A DNA stretch of 64,000 nucleotides from Pyrrhosoma nymphula (GCA_963573305.1 OY754331.1:152267728-152331727); one strand, 5' to 3'. Positions 1 through 14,500 are shown, counted from the stretch's first letter. Notes: generated by a model from the letters alone, not told the origin. Program-made: numbers and translations.

Positions 1-1443
1 ACTCCTTAATTTTATCTTTGGTCTGCGATTTGGAAACCAAAAAATAAACATTAACAAATCTTGAATAATCATCTGTGATTGTCAATACATACTTGGAACC
101 TCCGTAACTCTCCAGTAAAGGTCCACACAGGTCAGCATGCACGAGATCTAAAATTTCGGACACTTTCGGAGATACAGATCGACTAAAACTTTGTCGACAA
201 TGTTTTCCTATTGCACAAGCTTCACACATATCATTGTTCACTGCTGAAAATTTCACATCATTTGTATTCTCATACAAATATTTCAACTTTTGTGTACCTA
301 CGTGCCCTAGCCTTCTGTGCCAAAGGTCGTAATTTTTCACATTTCCTACAAATGCTGATCTAGCAGCTGGTTTGTTTTCTAGTTTATACAGGCCATTTAC
401 CCTAGTTCCAGTGCACAACACAGATCCAGTTACGACGCAATCCTCAGCGTCAACAAATTGACATTCTTTTTTGGTGAAAACAACGTTAATATCACGATCA
501 GTACATTGGCTAACAGATAACAACGTAGAACTAAGTCCAGGCACATGCAAAACATCTGAAATCTTATCAATGACACCATTAGAACACAGATTCATATCAC
601 CTGTTCCAGCAATTTTTAGTCTACTATTATCACCAACTAACACACATTGATCACAACTAGCATTACGATAGTTTTCGAGAATATTTTTGTCGGGCGACAT
701 GTGACCTTCTGCTCCAGAATCAATAAAAATTGAACTACTATTATCACATCTAGCAGATAATGCACACAGAAATGTTTTCTTTCCATCACCAGACTTTTTC
801 TTCCCACTATCTTTCGTAGTCTTTTTGTTGTCGTCTTCTTTCTTCTTTTCAAATCCAGGTGTGGCGGGCGGTGAGTCTTTCGGCTTTGGGCAATCTTTGA
901 TTCCATGCCCCACCTCATGACATCTCCAGCACTTGAATTGAAAATTCTTGCCAATCTTGCCTTTTCTCTCAGATCCCTTTCTATTAGCATACAGGGCACA
1001 CTTTTCAGACGAGTCACCTGAAGTCACGTCTCTTCTCAGGCTATCATCCAGCAGCTTGGCTATTACTGTATTTAAATCCATCTCTCCCTCACAGGCACAG
1101 ACCGTCATAACAATACTGTCATAGTCCGTGGGCAACCCCTCCAATGTCCCTTGGTCTCGAATTTATCAGCAAGTATTTTCCAAGCTTCCTTTGAAGTCTT
1201 TGCCCCTTGCACATACTGGTAATTCTGAGGATCAACCATGAGGCAGATGTCTCCCAACGCACGTTGATCTCGTCGTCTCAATCCATTATCTTTGTTGTCG
1301 TCGTTACCCTGAACGACATCCCACAGGCCTTGACGTCTGAAGTAATTTGTCATTGCAAACTCCCAGTTCTTGAAGTCTTCTCGCCCTTTCAATTTGGCGA
1401 TACCGAAGCCAGAAGGACCAGGTCCCGAGTCAGACACAGCCAT
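1..1443 (-). mobile_element. Ty1/copia retrotransposon gag-pol 5' part, decayed
   Basis: Read on the minus strand, gag starts at 1443 with copia-type Gag residues (KLKGREDFKNWEFAM). It breaks near 1150-1175, where about the middle third of Gag appears deleted with a frame change, and resumes as LPTDYDSIVM. Next come a CCHC knuckle (CWRCHEVGHGIKDC), the protease active site IDSGAEGHM, the GAG-pre-integrase motif LWHRRLGHV, a HHCC-like segment and the integrase start DLVHADLCGP-ESYGGSKY. The element runs off the left edge before the integrase core ends. Polarity places its 5' LTR at 1538-1658. Confidence 0.9.
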
Positions 1444-1523
1444 GATGCCGGGTCAACACAAAGATACAGTTCCTCAATCCGCAATTATCCAAAGCCATCA
1501 GTCACGAATAATTATTAATATTT

Positions 1524-1534
1524 CTGGGCCCATA
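1524..1534 (-). promoter_or_regulatory. Copia primer-binding site (initiator tRNA-Met internal)
   Basis: Minus-strand TATGGGCCCAG sits a few bases inside the LTR edge. It is complementary to the anticodon-stem region of initiator tRNA-Met, which primes copia elements as a half-tRNA. Confidence 0.65.
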
Positions 1535-1537
1535 GCC

Positions 1538-1658
1538 TGTTAAATATTGGCGGTGGTATTGATATTAACATTTATCCCGACTGACATGGATTCACAGAGA
1601 ACAAACTTAGATCAGACATGTGGTTTAGTCATGATTTATTAACGGACATCAGACAACA
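1538..1658 (-). repeat. Probable copia 5' LTR
   Basis: Bounded by TGTT and AACA (minus strand TGTTGTCTG...TATTTAACA), directly next to the primer-binding site, with an internal AATAAA. About 121 bp, short for copia. The outer edge is inferred from the TGTT/AACA symmetry because the partner LTR is outside the window. Confidence 0.5.
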
Positions 1659-1921
1659 AGTGAAGTATGAAAATGGCAACACAAAATGGAACAGTTGAAT
1701 GTCAACGATTATACATATTTGAAACTTACTATTACAATTTCAACAATTCTGAAGATTGAAGTGCTGAATTTTAAGCAAAATTGTGAGAAAAATAGTGGGC
1801 TAATTACAGAGGTACATTAGGTGAATAAAAAATTTCTTCCATTCAAAAACATTAAATTTATTTGAAAAATAGTCTGACAAACATTATACAAAATTTATAA
1901 ATTAGAATTCAAGCCTAAAAA

Positions 1922-3200
1922 TCAGTCACAACGACCGCATTCCATGCACAAGTATAAGCGGTGTTTGTCACACATCGGGCGCAGGCATGATGGACACTGC
2001 ATCTTGGTTTTTTTATCTTCATTCCTCTCACAGTTTATGCAGCGTCTTTTAACTGGTAACTGATGCCTCGGGTTTTCATCATCACATTGTATTAAAGTGT
2101 CTTTAAACAAAATCATTGAAATACCCGTACAGATACTTTGATGTACAGACGTATCCTGAAGCCGATTTTTCAAATAAGGGTTCACTAAACTCATGGCAAC
2201 TTTTTCAACTTGCCTGGTTTTCTTCGGTTGATACCATTTTTGACTCATATGCACTTGTAAAGAATGCATACATTCACTGCAGCTCGGTCAGGGATCCCCA
2301 AGATCACCCTCATTGGCCACCGACAGGCTCTTCTGCTGACTGTATGAGAATGGCATAGCCAATGGAAAGTGTCGGTGCCAACTTTTTTTGAATAATAGTA
2401 CAAAGTGATGCATGGCTTATCATCCTCAATGTTGTTTGAAGTCACATGCAATGAGGTAACCAGTACAATTTTGTTTTTCTTTGGTGTAAATAAAACCAAT
2501 TACATATTATCAGCAAAACAAAATTTTGAGTCAGGATCAGACTTGGAAGCAACTTTCATTCCTGGAGGAATCTCTCTTTTGTTTTTTCTTATTGTTCCTG
2601 TGACTTTCAGTACATATGGTGCTTCTCTCATGCACTGAATAAGCGATATCGAGGTGAAGCAATCATCACAAGTAAATTACATTTAGTACCATGAACTGGC
2701 TTTGTACATTTGTGAAAATAGTACTCAGATAATTTCATCCGGTAATTTACGTTCAAAATGATTTTTCCTAAATAAGGAACTGAGTATATCAAATATGACA
2801 CCATCATTCAGAGAAAATAATTTCAAGCTATTGGCCAGGATTGGATTTGATGTAAATTCTGAATTTGCAATGCCCACAAAACCCAAAAGCTGCTCATCTA
2901 ATGTACAACCAACACTCGGTGTATAGCATTCCACGAAATTAGACATGAACATATCTCAAATTTTCCACATAGGAGAGAATCTTTCATCTAGATTTCTGGT
3001 TTTTTTATCATCAAAATGCAAACATGTTGACAGTAACATAAACCGAGCTCTTGGCATAACACATCAGTAGAAACTGATACTGTTTTGTGTGCTCCATAAA
3101 TAATTAGTATTGACCATACTCCATTTACACATACCAGAAAAATATAAGACTGCTATAAAAGCCTTAATTTTTTCAATATAAGTATGTTTGTGATATGTTT
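1922..3200 (-). pseudogene. piggyBac-type transposase pseudogene
   Basis: Pieces in shifting frames, in order on the minus strand: RFMLLSTCLHFDDKKTRNLD (around 3010-3060), then YTPSVGCTLDEQLLGF (the DEQL catalytic Asp region), GTIRKNKREIPP (about 2560-2620), PKKNKIVLVTSLH, the SRRACRWPMR-GIPDRAAVN stretch, and a C-terminal cysteine-rich RING/PHD-like end (CINCERN...CPSCLRPMCDKH...CMECGRC). Several stops and frameshifts make it inactive. The family (Transposase_IS4/DDE_Tnp_1_7, cut-and-paste at TTAA) is clear; the termini were not defined. Confidence 0.85.
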
Positions 3201-3527
3201 GTAAATCTTGCCCGTTTCGTATGATTTCGATAGAGTAGCATTCAATTTTCTAGAAATAGAGCTGACAAGAATTTTTTTACTGTAACTAAATTAGGAGTCA
3301 GTCCAGCTGGTCCTGGCATGTAAACTGGCTCAACGTCACTCAATCAACCTGTTCAAACATGATATCGGAGATATTAATTTTATGGCCTATTGCTTTATTT
3401 TTGTTCAATATTTATCATTATTATATTGACAATATTCTGCCATGTACTTGAAGTAGTGATAACAGACTCTATTTCTGGAGATCTTGTACTCCAAACAAAG
3501 CCATTCTTCCTCCTCAGCTTCATCACT

Positions 3528-4729
3528 GGGCATTAGGGTGGGCCGAAATAAGGTTTTTTTTCAAATTGAATTTGCCCTACGCAGGAAAGTTGTGTACTGA
3601 TATGAGGATCTGGCATGCAAAATTTTTTCGAAATCGGATAATATAACTGCCGCCCGAGCCCTTAAGTTTAAAATTTGGCAAAAATTCAGGTACAAATGGG
3701 TTACAAACGCCGATAGAGATTGAGGTATTTAAAAAACCGACATGTTAGTAAATATCAACGATGAATTTATTTCTCTGCATTAATGAAATCTTAAATAAAT
3801 TAGACGAACTCTATGGTTCTATGTCGCCCGGGAATGGTCAACAAATGTTGAGCATAGGCAACCCGCAAACCAACCAAAAATTCTAGCGACATATGACATC
3901 GCTTCACATTTTGCCTTGTGGAAGCCATAATTGCCATAATTTTCCTACTTTTTCAAAACGTATTTCTTCACAAATATTTCAGTCATCATTTCGCATAAAG
4001 TACCTAATTCATGGAGAAAACCTACAATATGATTAAGTTTGAAATTAACATTAATTTTGACAAATATGCATCTGATGATTTATTACGTTTAAAAAAATAT
4101 TTAGTTCATTAACGTAGCATGTGAGTACAGTTTGATCACCAAGTTCTTATCTATGTAGCTTTTCGCTAGTTTCGTAGAGATACTACCCATAAGTTACCAC
4201 GAGGAGGTGGGTATTATTCGAGTTTCACCCGTACCCCCCCAACCATGAGGCACGTGTGCATGTAATTTAGCGTTAAAAACCTTATATTGTGCTCTAAGTT
4301 CAAATTTTGGTTGAATTTGGCGGTCTCTAATACATGATAATACCCATCCATGCCTGCTTTCCGGACTACACACGGATTTTGAAGCAACCATAATCATTTG
4401 CACCATCCTCTCCATTGCCTGTGCGTGAGGCAGGGGAAGGTAGGAACTTCAAACAAAGCCCCTTCCTCCAGAAAGTCTCCGAAATCTTTACTCGTAAGGC
4501 TAACTGCTAAAGCTGGTTCAGTTACCTCTACTGTTACCCAGCCAATTAAGTTGACGTAGTCTTGTGCATCAAAATTCAAAGTAGGGAGTTCGGATTTCCT
4601 CAAATCTTTCTTATGATTTCCCCTTGATTTTAATATTATTTCAACAGCCATGGCACAGATTGGCTTTTGCTCTCCCGGGGGTACATATTCCATACTCAAA
4701 CTTCTCTCACTTTTCGGACTTGTAGCCAT
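3528..4729 (-). mobile_element. Remnant of an unplaced arthropod transposase family, copy A
   Basis: Minus-strand reading frame from 4729 (LTSKDFGDFLEEGALFEVP, then FPCLTH) continues after a frameshift as MERMVQMIMVASKSVCSPES and RDRQIQPKFELRAQYKVF. I have seen this wording (PxHTQxVERxV, then VC) in repeated uncharacterised arthropod proteins but cannot assign a superfamily. The 3' flank at 3538-3620 is closely repeated at 33208-33290, where a second remnant of the same family lies, supporting a mobile origin. Both copies are degenerate. Confidence 0.55.
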
Positions 4730-4813
4730 GCATTTGAATATACACTCCCTTTACTCCTTTAAAAGTATACATAAACTATTAAACTAATAAAAATTAAAAA
4801 TTTTTGATAAAAT

Positions 4814-4870
4814 TTGGGGGGGGCCATGACCCCTGTGACCCCCCCCCTAAATCTTCCACTGCACCTGACC
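4814..4870. repeat. G-run/C-run foldback of low complexity
   Basis: A run of eight G (GGGGGGGGCCATGACC) followed about 20 bp later by a run of nine C (GTGACCCCCCCCC). The halves are complementary and could form a hairpin. This resembles the tail of a dispersed repeat. Confidence 0.5.
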
Positions 4871-5335
4871 TGAAAAAGTCTTTTACTACAATCCCACACT
4901 CCTTATAGTTTCTGCGTAGTGCCTTGTGCAAAGCAATTGCCATTTCCCATTTTTCACACACAACCTCCCCCATTTGTACTGATGTTCAAGCAACTGCTAC
5001 TTGTCTGGGCAGGCATCGAGGTGGTCAAAGAGGGAGAAAATTTGGGGATAGGTAGGGAAGAGTGGGAGTGAGGCAAACAGGGTTTGGCAAGGGCCTTGGT
5101 ACGACCAATGAATTTGTGCAGACTGTATTTCATGCCTGCTTCTATCAATGTCCATATGAGTCATATGCACCTCCAGTGCTATCACCACTAAATTGACAGC
5201 AAAAGATGACTGCATCCACCCAAAGCGATGGTCAGTCCACAGATTTTCAGCCCAAAGGCTAGAACTAATCTCATTTCACATTTTCCCATGAGTGCAAGCT
5301 CTCTATGTATTCATTACTCATTGGTAAAAACCTAC

Positions 5336-5500
5336 CTGAACCAGGAAATTTGCATCACCGAGCTGTCTCTTCGCTTCTGCCCATGATGGCTCAACACATT
5401 TCAATATCATGACAGCTTCCATCACCATTTCCACTTTAACTGGAGGACGTCCATAAGATTTAATTTCACTCAAGTCCTTTTTGTTCAGAGCATCTAATGC
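5336..5500 (-). CDS. Dynein exon 15: end of CC1, start of microtubule-binding domain
   Basis: A 55-codon exon starting ALDALNKKDLSEIKSYGRPP, continuing VMEAVMILK and ending WAEAKRQLGDANFLVQ. This leads into the microtubule-binding domain. Acceptor AATGCAG, donor GTAGGT. The next exon (usually starting near the NFDKDNIS motif) was not found in the remaining 5.3 kb, so the gene continues beyond the left edge. Confidence 0.97.
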
Positions 5501-8500
5501 CTGCATTGAAAGAAAAATTTGCTTTAATATGACAAGCAAAGACATGACAAGATGCTTTAATATGACAAGAAAGCAAGAACAAACAAAAAAACTATTTTAC
5601 TATGGCATAAACTGAAGGCTAATCAAAATATTATTAGTCTACATTAACTTTACAATAAAATACAATCCCAATAATATTGGGTATAATTTTTTTGCCAGGT
5701 TTGACAGTTTTCCATAAAAATCAAAAGTAGAACTTTGCAAAATATGGTGAATATTAATTAATTATACCTGCAATACAACTTCACCATTATATTTTAACTA
5801 TGTACAAATTGAAAAAAGACAAACAGCAATGCTCATGTACTTTGTGTAAAGAAAATGAATAATATCTAAATATAAACCAAACCCAAATGACAAAATTCTT
5901 CCTATTCTACAGAAGTAAAAGATAGCTGTGTAATAAAAATTGATAATCATTCTATTGTGCAACCCTCTGCTGTCAAATTCCTAGGGTTATACCTGACTAC
6001 CAACATGACGTGGGAAATGCTGGTGGAAAAACTAAAAAGCAAGCTCCACTCAAGCTGTTTCCTATTTAGACAACTGAGGCACACCACGAGTATTGATGTT
6101 TTATTAAAACTATATTATGTAGAATTCCACACTAGGGTGCTAAAAAGTATCATGTTCTGGGGGTCATCCCATTTCCTTGATGAAATATTCATTGTGCAAA
6201 AAAGAATTGTTAGAATCATTACCTTTCACCACAGCAAATCACACTCCAAACCAATCTTCCATTCCCTGACAATTCTGTCATTACCTTGCTTGCATTTATA
6301 CTATCTTGTGATAAATGTGAAAAATTATTATGCTAAACACTCCTTAAACTCGGATCTTCATGATCTAGACACTCGAGGAAAAAATTATCTTTACTGCTCA
6401 AGCATAAGAACTGAAAGGATGAAATTAGGCCTCCAGGAGATGGGAATAAGAGTTCTCAATAAATTGGCTTCTGAATTTTAAAAAGTAAAAAGTACCAACA
6501 TCCTTAAGGCCAAACTAAAAGAGTTTTTATTGAAAAAGCAATATTATTCTGTTATAGAATTCATGAGTGATGATACCACCAAGAAACTTTAACAGTTACG
6601 TTTTTCTGAAACTTTCATCACATTTTGTCTCTTATTTTTTTGATTTGTTATTGTTCATGGTATGTTGCATTGGTATGAGTAGTATTGTATTAACTTGTTG
6701 TGTTAATTTTGGTACCTATGTTTATCTTGTGTATTACTATATTGATGTGCCTTATATCTGTTGTTATTCTTTTTTGTAACTGATCCTTAATAAATAATTG
6801 TAATAAATAAATTAAAATAATTTTAATAACTAAATTATAAATAATTTTTACAAAGAAATTATAAATAATTTTAATAAATAAATTATAAATAATTTTTCTA
6901 AATAAATTATAAATAATTTTAATAAATAAATTATAAATATTTTTTATAAATAAATTATAAATAATTTTTATAAATAAATTATAAATAATTTTTATAAATA
7001 AATTCAAAAAATTAAATTACTTGAAAAGAGATCTAAGAATTTGCCAAATGTTTTTGTTATCAAATTAAATTGTCTTCATGAATGTCGTTATAGCCCTATA
7101 ACATAAAGACATTATGCAACTTGCTATTCAACTGCATAGTAGATATTATTCCACTTGCTAGAACTACATGTACATAATCTATGTAGGTACACACTATAAA
7201 AGAATGAGCAAAGTACATACAGCGGACTCTCGTTAGGATGTTCCTTAATAGCACGTTTCCTCATTTGGACATTCATTTCCTCAGGTCCGCGTCACAATGC
7301 ATGTAAATAACTAAAGTTAGCACATTTTGGTTACATCTTTAGCACGTTTGGAGGAGAACCAAGCCAAATTTATCCTAGGGAAATAACTGCCTCGCATATC
7401 CATCAGACGATGGATAAATCACAAGAGGTTTACTTCTCGTATTAAAATAGATCATTATCACTTAAAATACTACCTATTTTGATAGTCATATCGGTCATAT
7501 TATGGTTTTAAAAATGTTTATGAAGTAAGAAAAAAGCAATCTCAAATATTAGAATCACCTATTCAACGCTTAACAAGGTCCCCACAGGCAGTGCATTTAT
7601 CGCTGTCGTGGCTGTCACCATTGTCGCCTATGGAATCAAAACTGTGTGAGCAACAGCGCATGTGATAATCATCTATGTCATCATCAAAAACTACAGCCAG
7701 AATAACATTTTTAATGCCGATGAGACGGGTTTATTTTTTTAATTGCTTCCTGATAAAACACTGGCATTTAGTGGAAATAAGTGCCATGGAGGTAAAATGA
7801 GTAAGGAGAGGCTGACTGTCCTAGGCTACAATGAAATTGGTACGGAAAAACTAATTCCGTAAGTGATCAGAAAATATAAACGTCCCAGATGCTTCAAATA
7901 TGTTCAAACATTACCTTGGACGTATGATTGCAACATTAATGCCTGCATGACCACCACCATTTTCGAAAAGTTCCTGCGAGCACTGGATGCAAAGATGGGT
8001 GGATAAAATCGTAAAATTTTGTTGCTTATTAATAACTGCAGAGCACATCCAAGACAATGCATTTTTAAGAAATGTTAAAGTGGTGTTTTTTCCTCCAAAT
8101 TGCACGAGTGATCTTCAGCCCCTTGATCAAGGCATCATTCAATGAATGAAGCATACGTACAGAAAACTACTTGTCAATGACTAGCCATCTCGAGTCAGAA
8201 AGAAAAGTAAATATTCTGAAAGCGATGCATTTTGTGAAGTATGCCTGCAACTCCGTCAAAGCCTAGAGCATAAGAAATACCTTTCAGCCCTCTGGATTTC
8301 ATCCCAGCACAAACGAGGACGATTCCACATCGCAAAGCGACAAGGCATCACATGAGCACACCCTAGAAGGCTGGGATCAGCTGTTCGGAAAAGGGGTATG
8401 ACCTTCGATGAGTGCGTCACCTGTGACGCCGATATCGAAGTCTACAGGTTGATTGTTGGAACTTGTGACTACTAAAAATGAAGCTTTATTTATGGAGATA

Positions 8501-11500
8501 ATTACGTAACAAATGAATAATAACTCTTCCAAACATAATCTTTTATCTTCCTAAATGTAATTAAAAACATCAGTGAATCTCATTATCACGTATTTTTATC
8601 AGAAGATTGATCTCAATAGATGACGTCTATGAACAGAAAGGAAGAAGAAGACACTGTGAAAGACGAAGCAGAGCCAAAATATCCTCCAACATTCGCATTA
8701 ACAGTGGAAACAATGGTGACAGTTTGTCAGCAGTCACGAAGTTGATGAAAGAGTGATGAATACTTAAATAAAAATGGATTGTACTATCAAAGAATTAGGG
8801 CTCAAAATGGAAAAAGTTTATATGTATTTCCATTAAATTATGTATTTTTGTTTGCAATATTCATGGAGAACACACAGGAAGTTCCATTTTTGTTTGTTAC
8901 AAGCAATCAAGTTTACACCATTACGCCTGGGCAAGACGATGTTTTTGGGCCGGAAGCTCAATTTGTTCATGTTTTCAAGGAGTTCTGACAATCCTTATAT
9001 TACTATAATATTTGTTCATGAAATTGAAATGTTCATCATGGTAAATACAAATACATATAAAATAAGACCAATTATTACATACTTCTTAGAAAAATTCAAA
9101 ACAGTTTATTCGCCCAGGCGCAAGCTCCCTCTCGACGAAGGAGTAATACCTTGGAGAGGAAGACTGAGATTTAGAACATATAATCCAGGTAAATTGGTGA
9201 AGTATGGGTTATTGGTGCAAATGGCGTGCAAGAGTGAGCCAGGGTATATTTGCAACTTCGAAATATACACAGCTGAGGGAAAAAAATTAAGAGGAAACCA
9301 TATTGACTCTTCTAGATCCGTATTTACACCGTTGGCATCATGTGTTTCAGGACAATTATTATAACAGCATACAAATAGCTGTAAATCTTCTACAAAAAAA
9401 ACTCGTGTTTGTGGAACCATTCGTGCCAACAGGGGACTTCCCGCTAAATTTAGGAATGAAATCAAAAGTATGAAGAAAGGGGACTACACGTTCTGTAAAA
9501 GGGGAGAAGTTCTGCTGCTCATGTGGAAGGACAAGAGGGAGGTGAGGATGATTTCCACTATTCATAACTCAAGTATGGGCAAAGGAAAATGAAACAGGTG
9601 GACAGGAGATAAACAGAAAAAACCGACATCTATTATGGAATACAATAAGTACATGGGAGGAGTAGATAGAGCAGATATGTACTTGGCATACTTTTCAGTG
9701 CTTAGAAAAAATTTGAAGTGGACAAAAAAAGTTGTGTTGAGGTTAATCAACAGTGCCTTATTTAATTATTTTGTAGTGTACAAAAACTTGAACACATCTA
9801 GCCATTTAACCTATAAAAAATTTGTATTGGAAGTAGCCAAGGGTTGGGCTAAGTGTGAGAAGGAAATAAGTGCGTCTTCCACCGATGACGACATGGACGA
9901 TGAGAGAGGAGGGCCGACTCAGAGAGCTCCTCGTGAGATAACCCTGCAAGGCTAGTGGGGGGAATGGTGAAACACACACTAGAGAGGATAGTGGGGTATG
10001 GGAAGAAGAAATATCCATCACAGATGTGCCAAGTTTGTTCTGCAAATAAACTTAGGAAGAAAACTTGGTATATCTGTGGATTCTGCATGGTTCCTCTGCA
10101 TAAAGGAACATATTTCATCCAATATAATACCAAAAAGAAATACTAAAATCTCTGGTAAGTAAAGCGCTTCTAATTTTATTAAAATACATTAAAAATTAAA
10201 CATGCTAGACCAATTTTCATGCATCAAAGTCATTTAGGTTAAAAACCCTACCCAGTCCACCCGTGGAGATGGAATGTATATAGCCGATCCGCAACGTGTT
10301 AAGAATTGATAGTTAAATTCAAGGTTATTTAATGATGAAAAATAGATGCTAATTTCAGGGAAATAGATACTAATTTCTTAAAAAATATATGCTAATTTTG
10401 AAAAAAATAGATGCTATTTTTTCCGGTCCCTATGGATAGTGCAACTGTCAGTGACAATGCTGCTACTGAAATTTTTGAATGATTACAGTGGTTGCAGTAT
10501 GGTTATCTATCTCATGTGGGGTACATTGATGGCTCAAAAAAAGGGGGAGGAGATAATGTATATTTTGCATGATGTCTGTGGTGTTTATTTCTCCTTCTTT
10601 TAGAATTCAAACAGACATGACAAATTTACTGTTCATTTGTTTGCCAGCTTTTTTGGCACCATCTTCAAGGTCACAGTCAGTTGGCATTTAGATCCTTGGG
10701 AAATCAGATGCATCTCTGGCAAATTGTAATAGTGGGCATTACTGTTATTGTTATACATTTTCCTTAAGTGCCCATTACTCAGTCACCCATAACTTGATCT
10801 GTTACGCTCACTTAAATAAATTTTAAATGTATAACAAATGAAATGGTTGTTAATGGAGTTCATTACCCTTATTGCTTCCTCTAATGCAGGCATGGCTTCA
10901 TCTAAGTCAGCTTGAGCAATGTCTGCCAGTTTTAGGCAAGCAGTTTCTTCTTGCTTAATTTTTTTACTTCTGGCTATAACTGATTTCTGTTGTTCATCTG
11001 CCTCTCTTTTCTGCTGGGCAATGACAACTAGGTAGTCATCACATTCTTGCTGGAACGTGGAGACTAACATAGAAATAAAAACACGTCATGTGTCACTGCT
11101 TTTTTCAGATTTAAAGCTGAACACATGCTTGCTGACAATCAATATATGACTAATTACTGACCCCCCTGTCTTTTTAGGAAGACATAACATTTTTAGCTGC
11201 ATATGAAACAACAGAACTAAAGCACAATAATTTGTAAGAAACATGATATTTAAAGGGCATGCTGAAAAGGTAGGTATAACTAACACTTTCTGTCCCAAAC
11301 CTGAAATAAATATCAGACTACCATATTTCTTCAAATGATAAAGCCTAAGAGATCTTGGGTTTTATTTTTCATTTCCAGGTGAAATAAGGCCACAAGTTTT
11401 GACATTTTTGGGCCTTTGAGCATTCAATTTTTCATTCTAAACAAAACAAAATTGGTAACAATAAATTACTGGGCTTAGGTAGAGGAAATATATGTAAAAA

Positions 11501-14500
11501 GCTGGGTCTGAGAATGCACATGCAAGATGGTAGTGAAAGATAACATAAATGCAAGAAAGGAGAGAAAAGGGAACATAAGGCATAGTGAAAAAAAATAAAA
11601 GAAAAACAATTTATTTTAAGAGTCTGATCAATATTCTCATGCAAATTTAGGCAGTTTGTTTGGATATTGCTATATGTTGTACTTGCCACATTCTGAACTA
11701 TGGAATCATTAGCAAACGTAGATCCCATCCTACATTTGTAAGCAGAAATCTTACCTGGTAAAACTTCATGGGTGAGGATGATTAAAAATTCATGATGGGG
11801 ACAAATTTCACAATATTTGAAGGCCCTTAATTGTTTCACAAAAAGACATGAAACAACATGGAGTAATTTATAAGGGCATGCATGGTGTTACAACATTTTG
11901 TCTAAAAGTTATTTATAATTGCTTGAGCATAATGCTTAAAATTCTTGGCTGAGCTAGACATCATTTTTTGGCACTGATATTTCCTATGTCATGGCTCCTG
12001 TTGCATCAATTTTAAACTGCAAGTTGACAATGGAGAATGTAGACTGCAGATCATAATTATTATTAACACTTTCAATGCTGACCATATACAAAGATTTTTT
12101 TTTCATTCTGACGGCATTCATTTTTTTGAACAAAATGTTACATTTAACCCTCCTAAAGCCGATAACAATGTTTTTTGAAACATAGGATTTTTAATTTTTG
12201 TTTAAAAAAAATTTAATTTTTGACGTGATAGGACGTCATCAGTCAACGGGGATAGTCAAGCAATTCGGGTTGCATTCTTTCGCAATTTCTCCCACTGGCT
12301 AGTGTTTCTTTTAGCCTTATATTTTCATGCAACTTTTTTCCATACTACCTGCAGATCAAAATTTATAGCAATCTCATTCTTTCATTGTTTTTTATTCTAT
12401 TTAAACTAGTACGCCTCTCATTAAGTGGAGAGCAACATCAATATCTGCTAAGTATGAAAGTAATTGCGGATTCTTTTACCTGTGGCTGAGCAGAAAATAT
12501 CGCATATAAATGTATCAAACTTCAACATCAGAAAGCATAAATAAAGTAAATGAAAACAGTTTTACATTTAATACACTAAATTATTTTATTTATCAAATAC
12601 CAAATGATTAACAAATTAACCAACTCTAATATAACAATAACAATGATACAAAGAAATATTACTTTACAAAACAAAAAGATTGGTAGTAAAATGATGCATA
12701 AAACATTTAACATAACCTCATCCCTTTTAGTATTTACAATTTACAAAAAAATGTTTACATAATTGCTTCTTTAATTTCTTTTTTTGTGGAAGTTCGTGAA
12801 GCATTCCGGGCAGAGTCGAGGGGACCCTTCGCAGTCAGGGCAGATATACGCCGTTTCCCTTCTACGCCCTTGAGAATAGCAATATTTGCATCTACGGAAG
12901 GATTTTTTGCCGCCTTCGAGGAGGACAATTTGTGGGAAATGGAATGAAGGTCTGGAAGATATTGCAGGTTTGGGATCGGTTGCATAGGATGGAAGAATGA
13001 GGGACTTAATTACGGAGAGTCGGAAATCAAGGATGGGAGTTTTTCCTGAATATTTTTGGAAAATGAAAAAGCTATTGACTAAGATGAGGTGAAATATATG
13101 AATGCCTAACTTTTTATACCACTTCAGGGTTTTCCTCTCAATAGGATAGTATGCCATCATTTGATCAAAGTGGTCGATTCCTCCCATCAACTCGTTGTAC
13201 TTGACAACGGCCTCTGGCTTGGAAACAACCCCATCTCCTCTTCGAGAAGGCATGTCAACCATGCAACTTCTGAATTCGGAACTGATCATCAGAACATCTC
13301 TTTTATCCTTCCATTTGAAGACGCAAACCCCATCATTAGTATAGGCATCCACAACTTCACCCCGTCTCAATTTAGCCTTTACCACTTCGGACGGGTTTTC
13401 CTTCCGGTTTGATCTGAGAGTTCCTGTGCAATGCGTTCTCCTCTCAAGCAGTGTGTGGATCAAATTGACACTTGTGTAATAGTTGTCCATAAACAATGAA
13501 TGGCCCTTATCTAAACGACCATCCATTAATTTATGGACAACGTGATCAACATGTCCACGCCCTCCAAGTTCAGAGTCTCCTGCACCAGCATACACAAGGA
13601 ATCTCAGAACAAGCCCGGAACTCTCGGTCAGCATATATAGCTTGATTCCGTACTTATGCTTCTTGGATTTCATATAAATACGGAATCGCAACCTCCCCCT
13701 CCAAAGAAGCATAGACTCGTCAATGCAAAGGTTACGGGAAGGAATAACCAGGGAGTCCATTATGGTATGGAAGGAATTTAAAAGTGGTCGGACTTTATAA
13801 AGGGTATCATCTGGTGGAGGGTCATCAGGATTGGGGTTAGGTGAAAAGTGGAGAGCTTGCAGGATGGAAAGGAATCGATCACGACTCATGCATTTCCGAA
13901 AGCAAGGCAGGTTAAACAGAAAATCAGTACTCCAATAATCTGATATTCTGCTTAGAGGAATAGTCCCCATGTGGAATAATAAACCAATGAATGTTAAAAA
14001 CTCTTCAAAGGTCAATTGTTTCCACTTCCCTATCCTTGCTTTCGGAGACACATTTGTCTGCATAAGATGATCAGCGAACTCATTCGTCTGATCAACTATT
14101 GCGTGAACGAGGGAATCGGGAAAGAGGAGACGGAAGAAGTCAATAGGTTCCCTCGAAGACGGCGGGGTGATGAGGCCAGGGTTTTCAATGAAGGGAAAAT
14201 TTTGTGGGGGTACTGAACTCCGGGACCATGCGGTATGACGTGGTAAGGAAGGATTGGTAGAATACTGAATGGGTTCGGGGGCAGGAGGAGGAAGGTCTGG
14301 GTCTGGGTGATTGAAAGAGGGCGTAGAAGGAGAAAACAGTGACGTATCAGACTGTGGTCGTTGTTCCTCATCGCTGTCCTCAGCGCTGTCCCCGTACTCG
14401 GAGTCCCCGGAGAAATCCGAGCTCTCCAACTCCTCACTTCCCTCCAAAAGGTCTCCTATCTCCTCCTCCGAGTACTCTCGCCTGGAATAGGCAGAGATTT

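Noticed and set aside
7911..8105. 64-codon minus-strand ORF
   Set aside because: Antisense of the Tigger DDE pseudogene.
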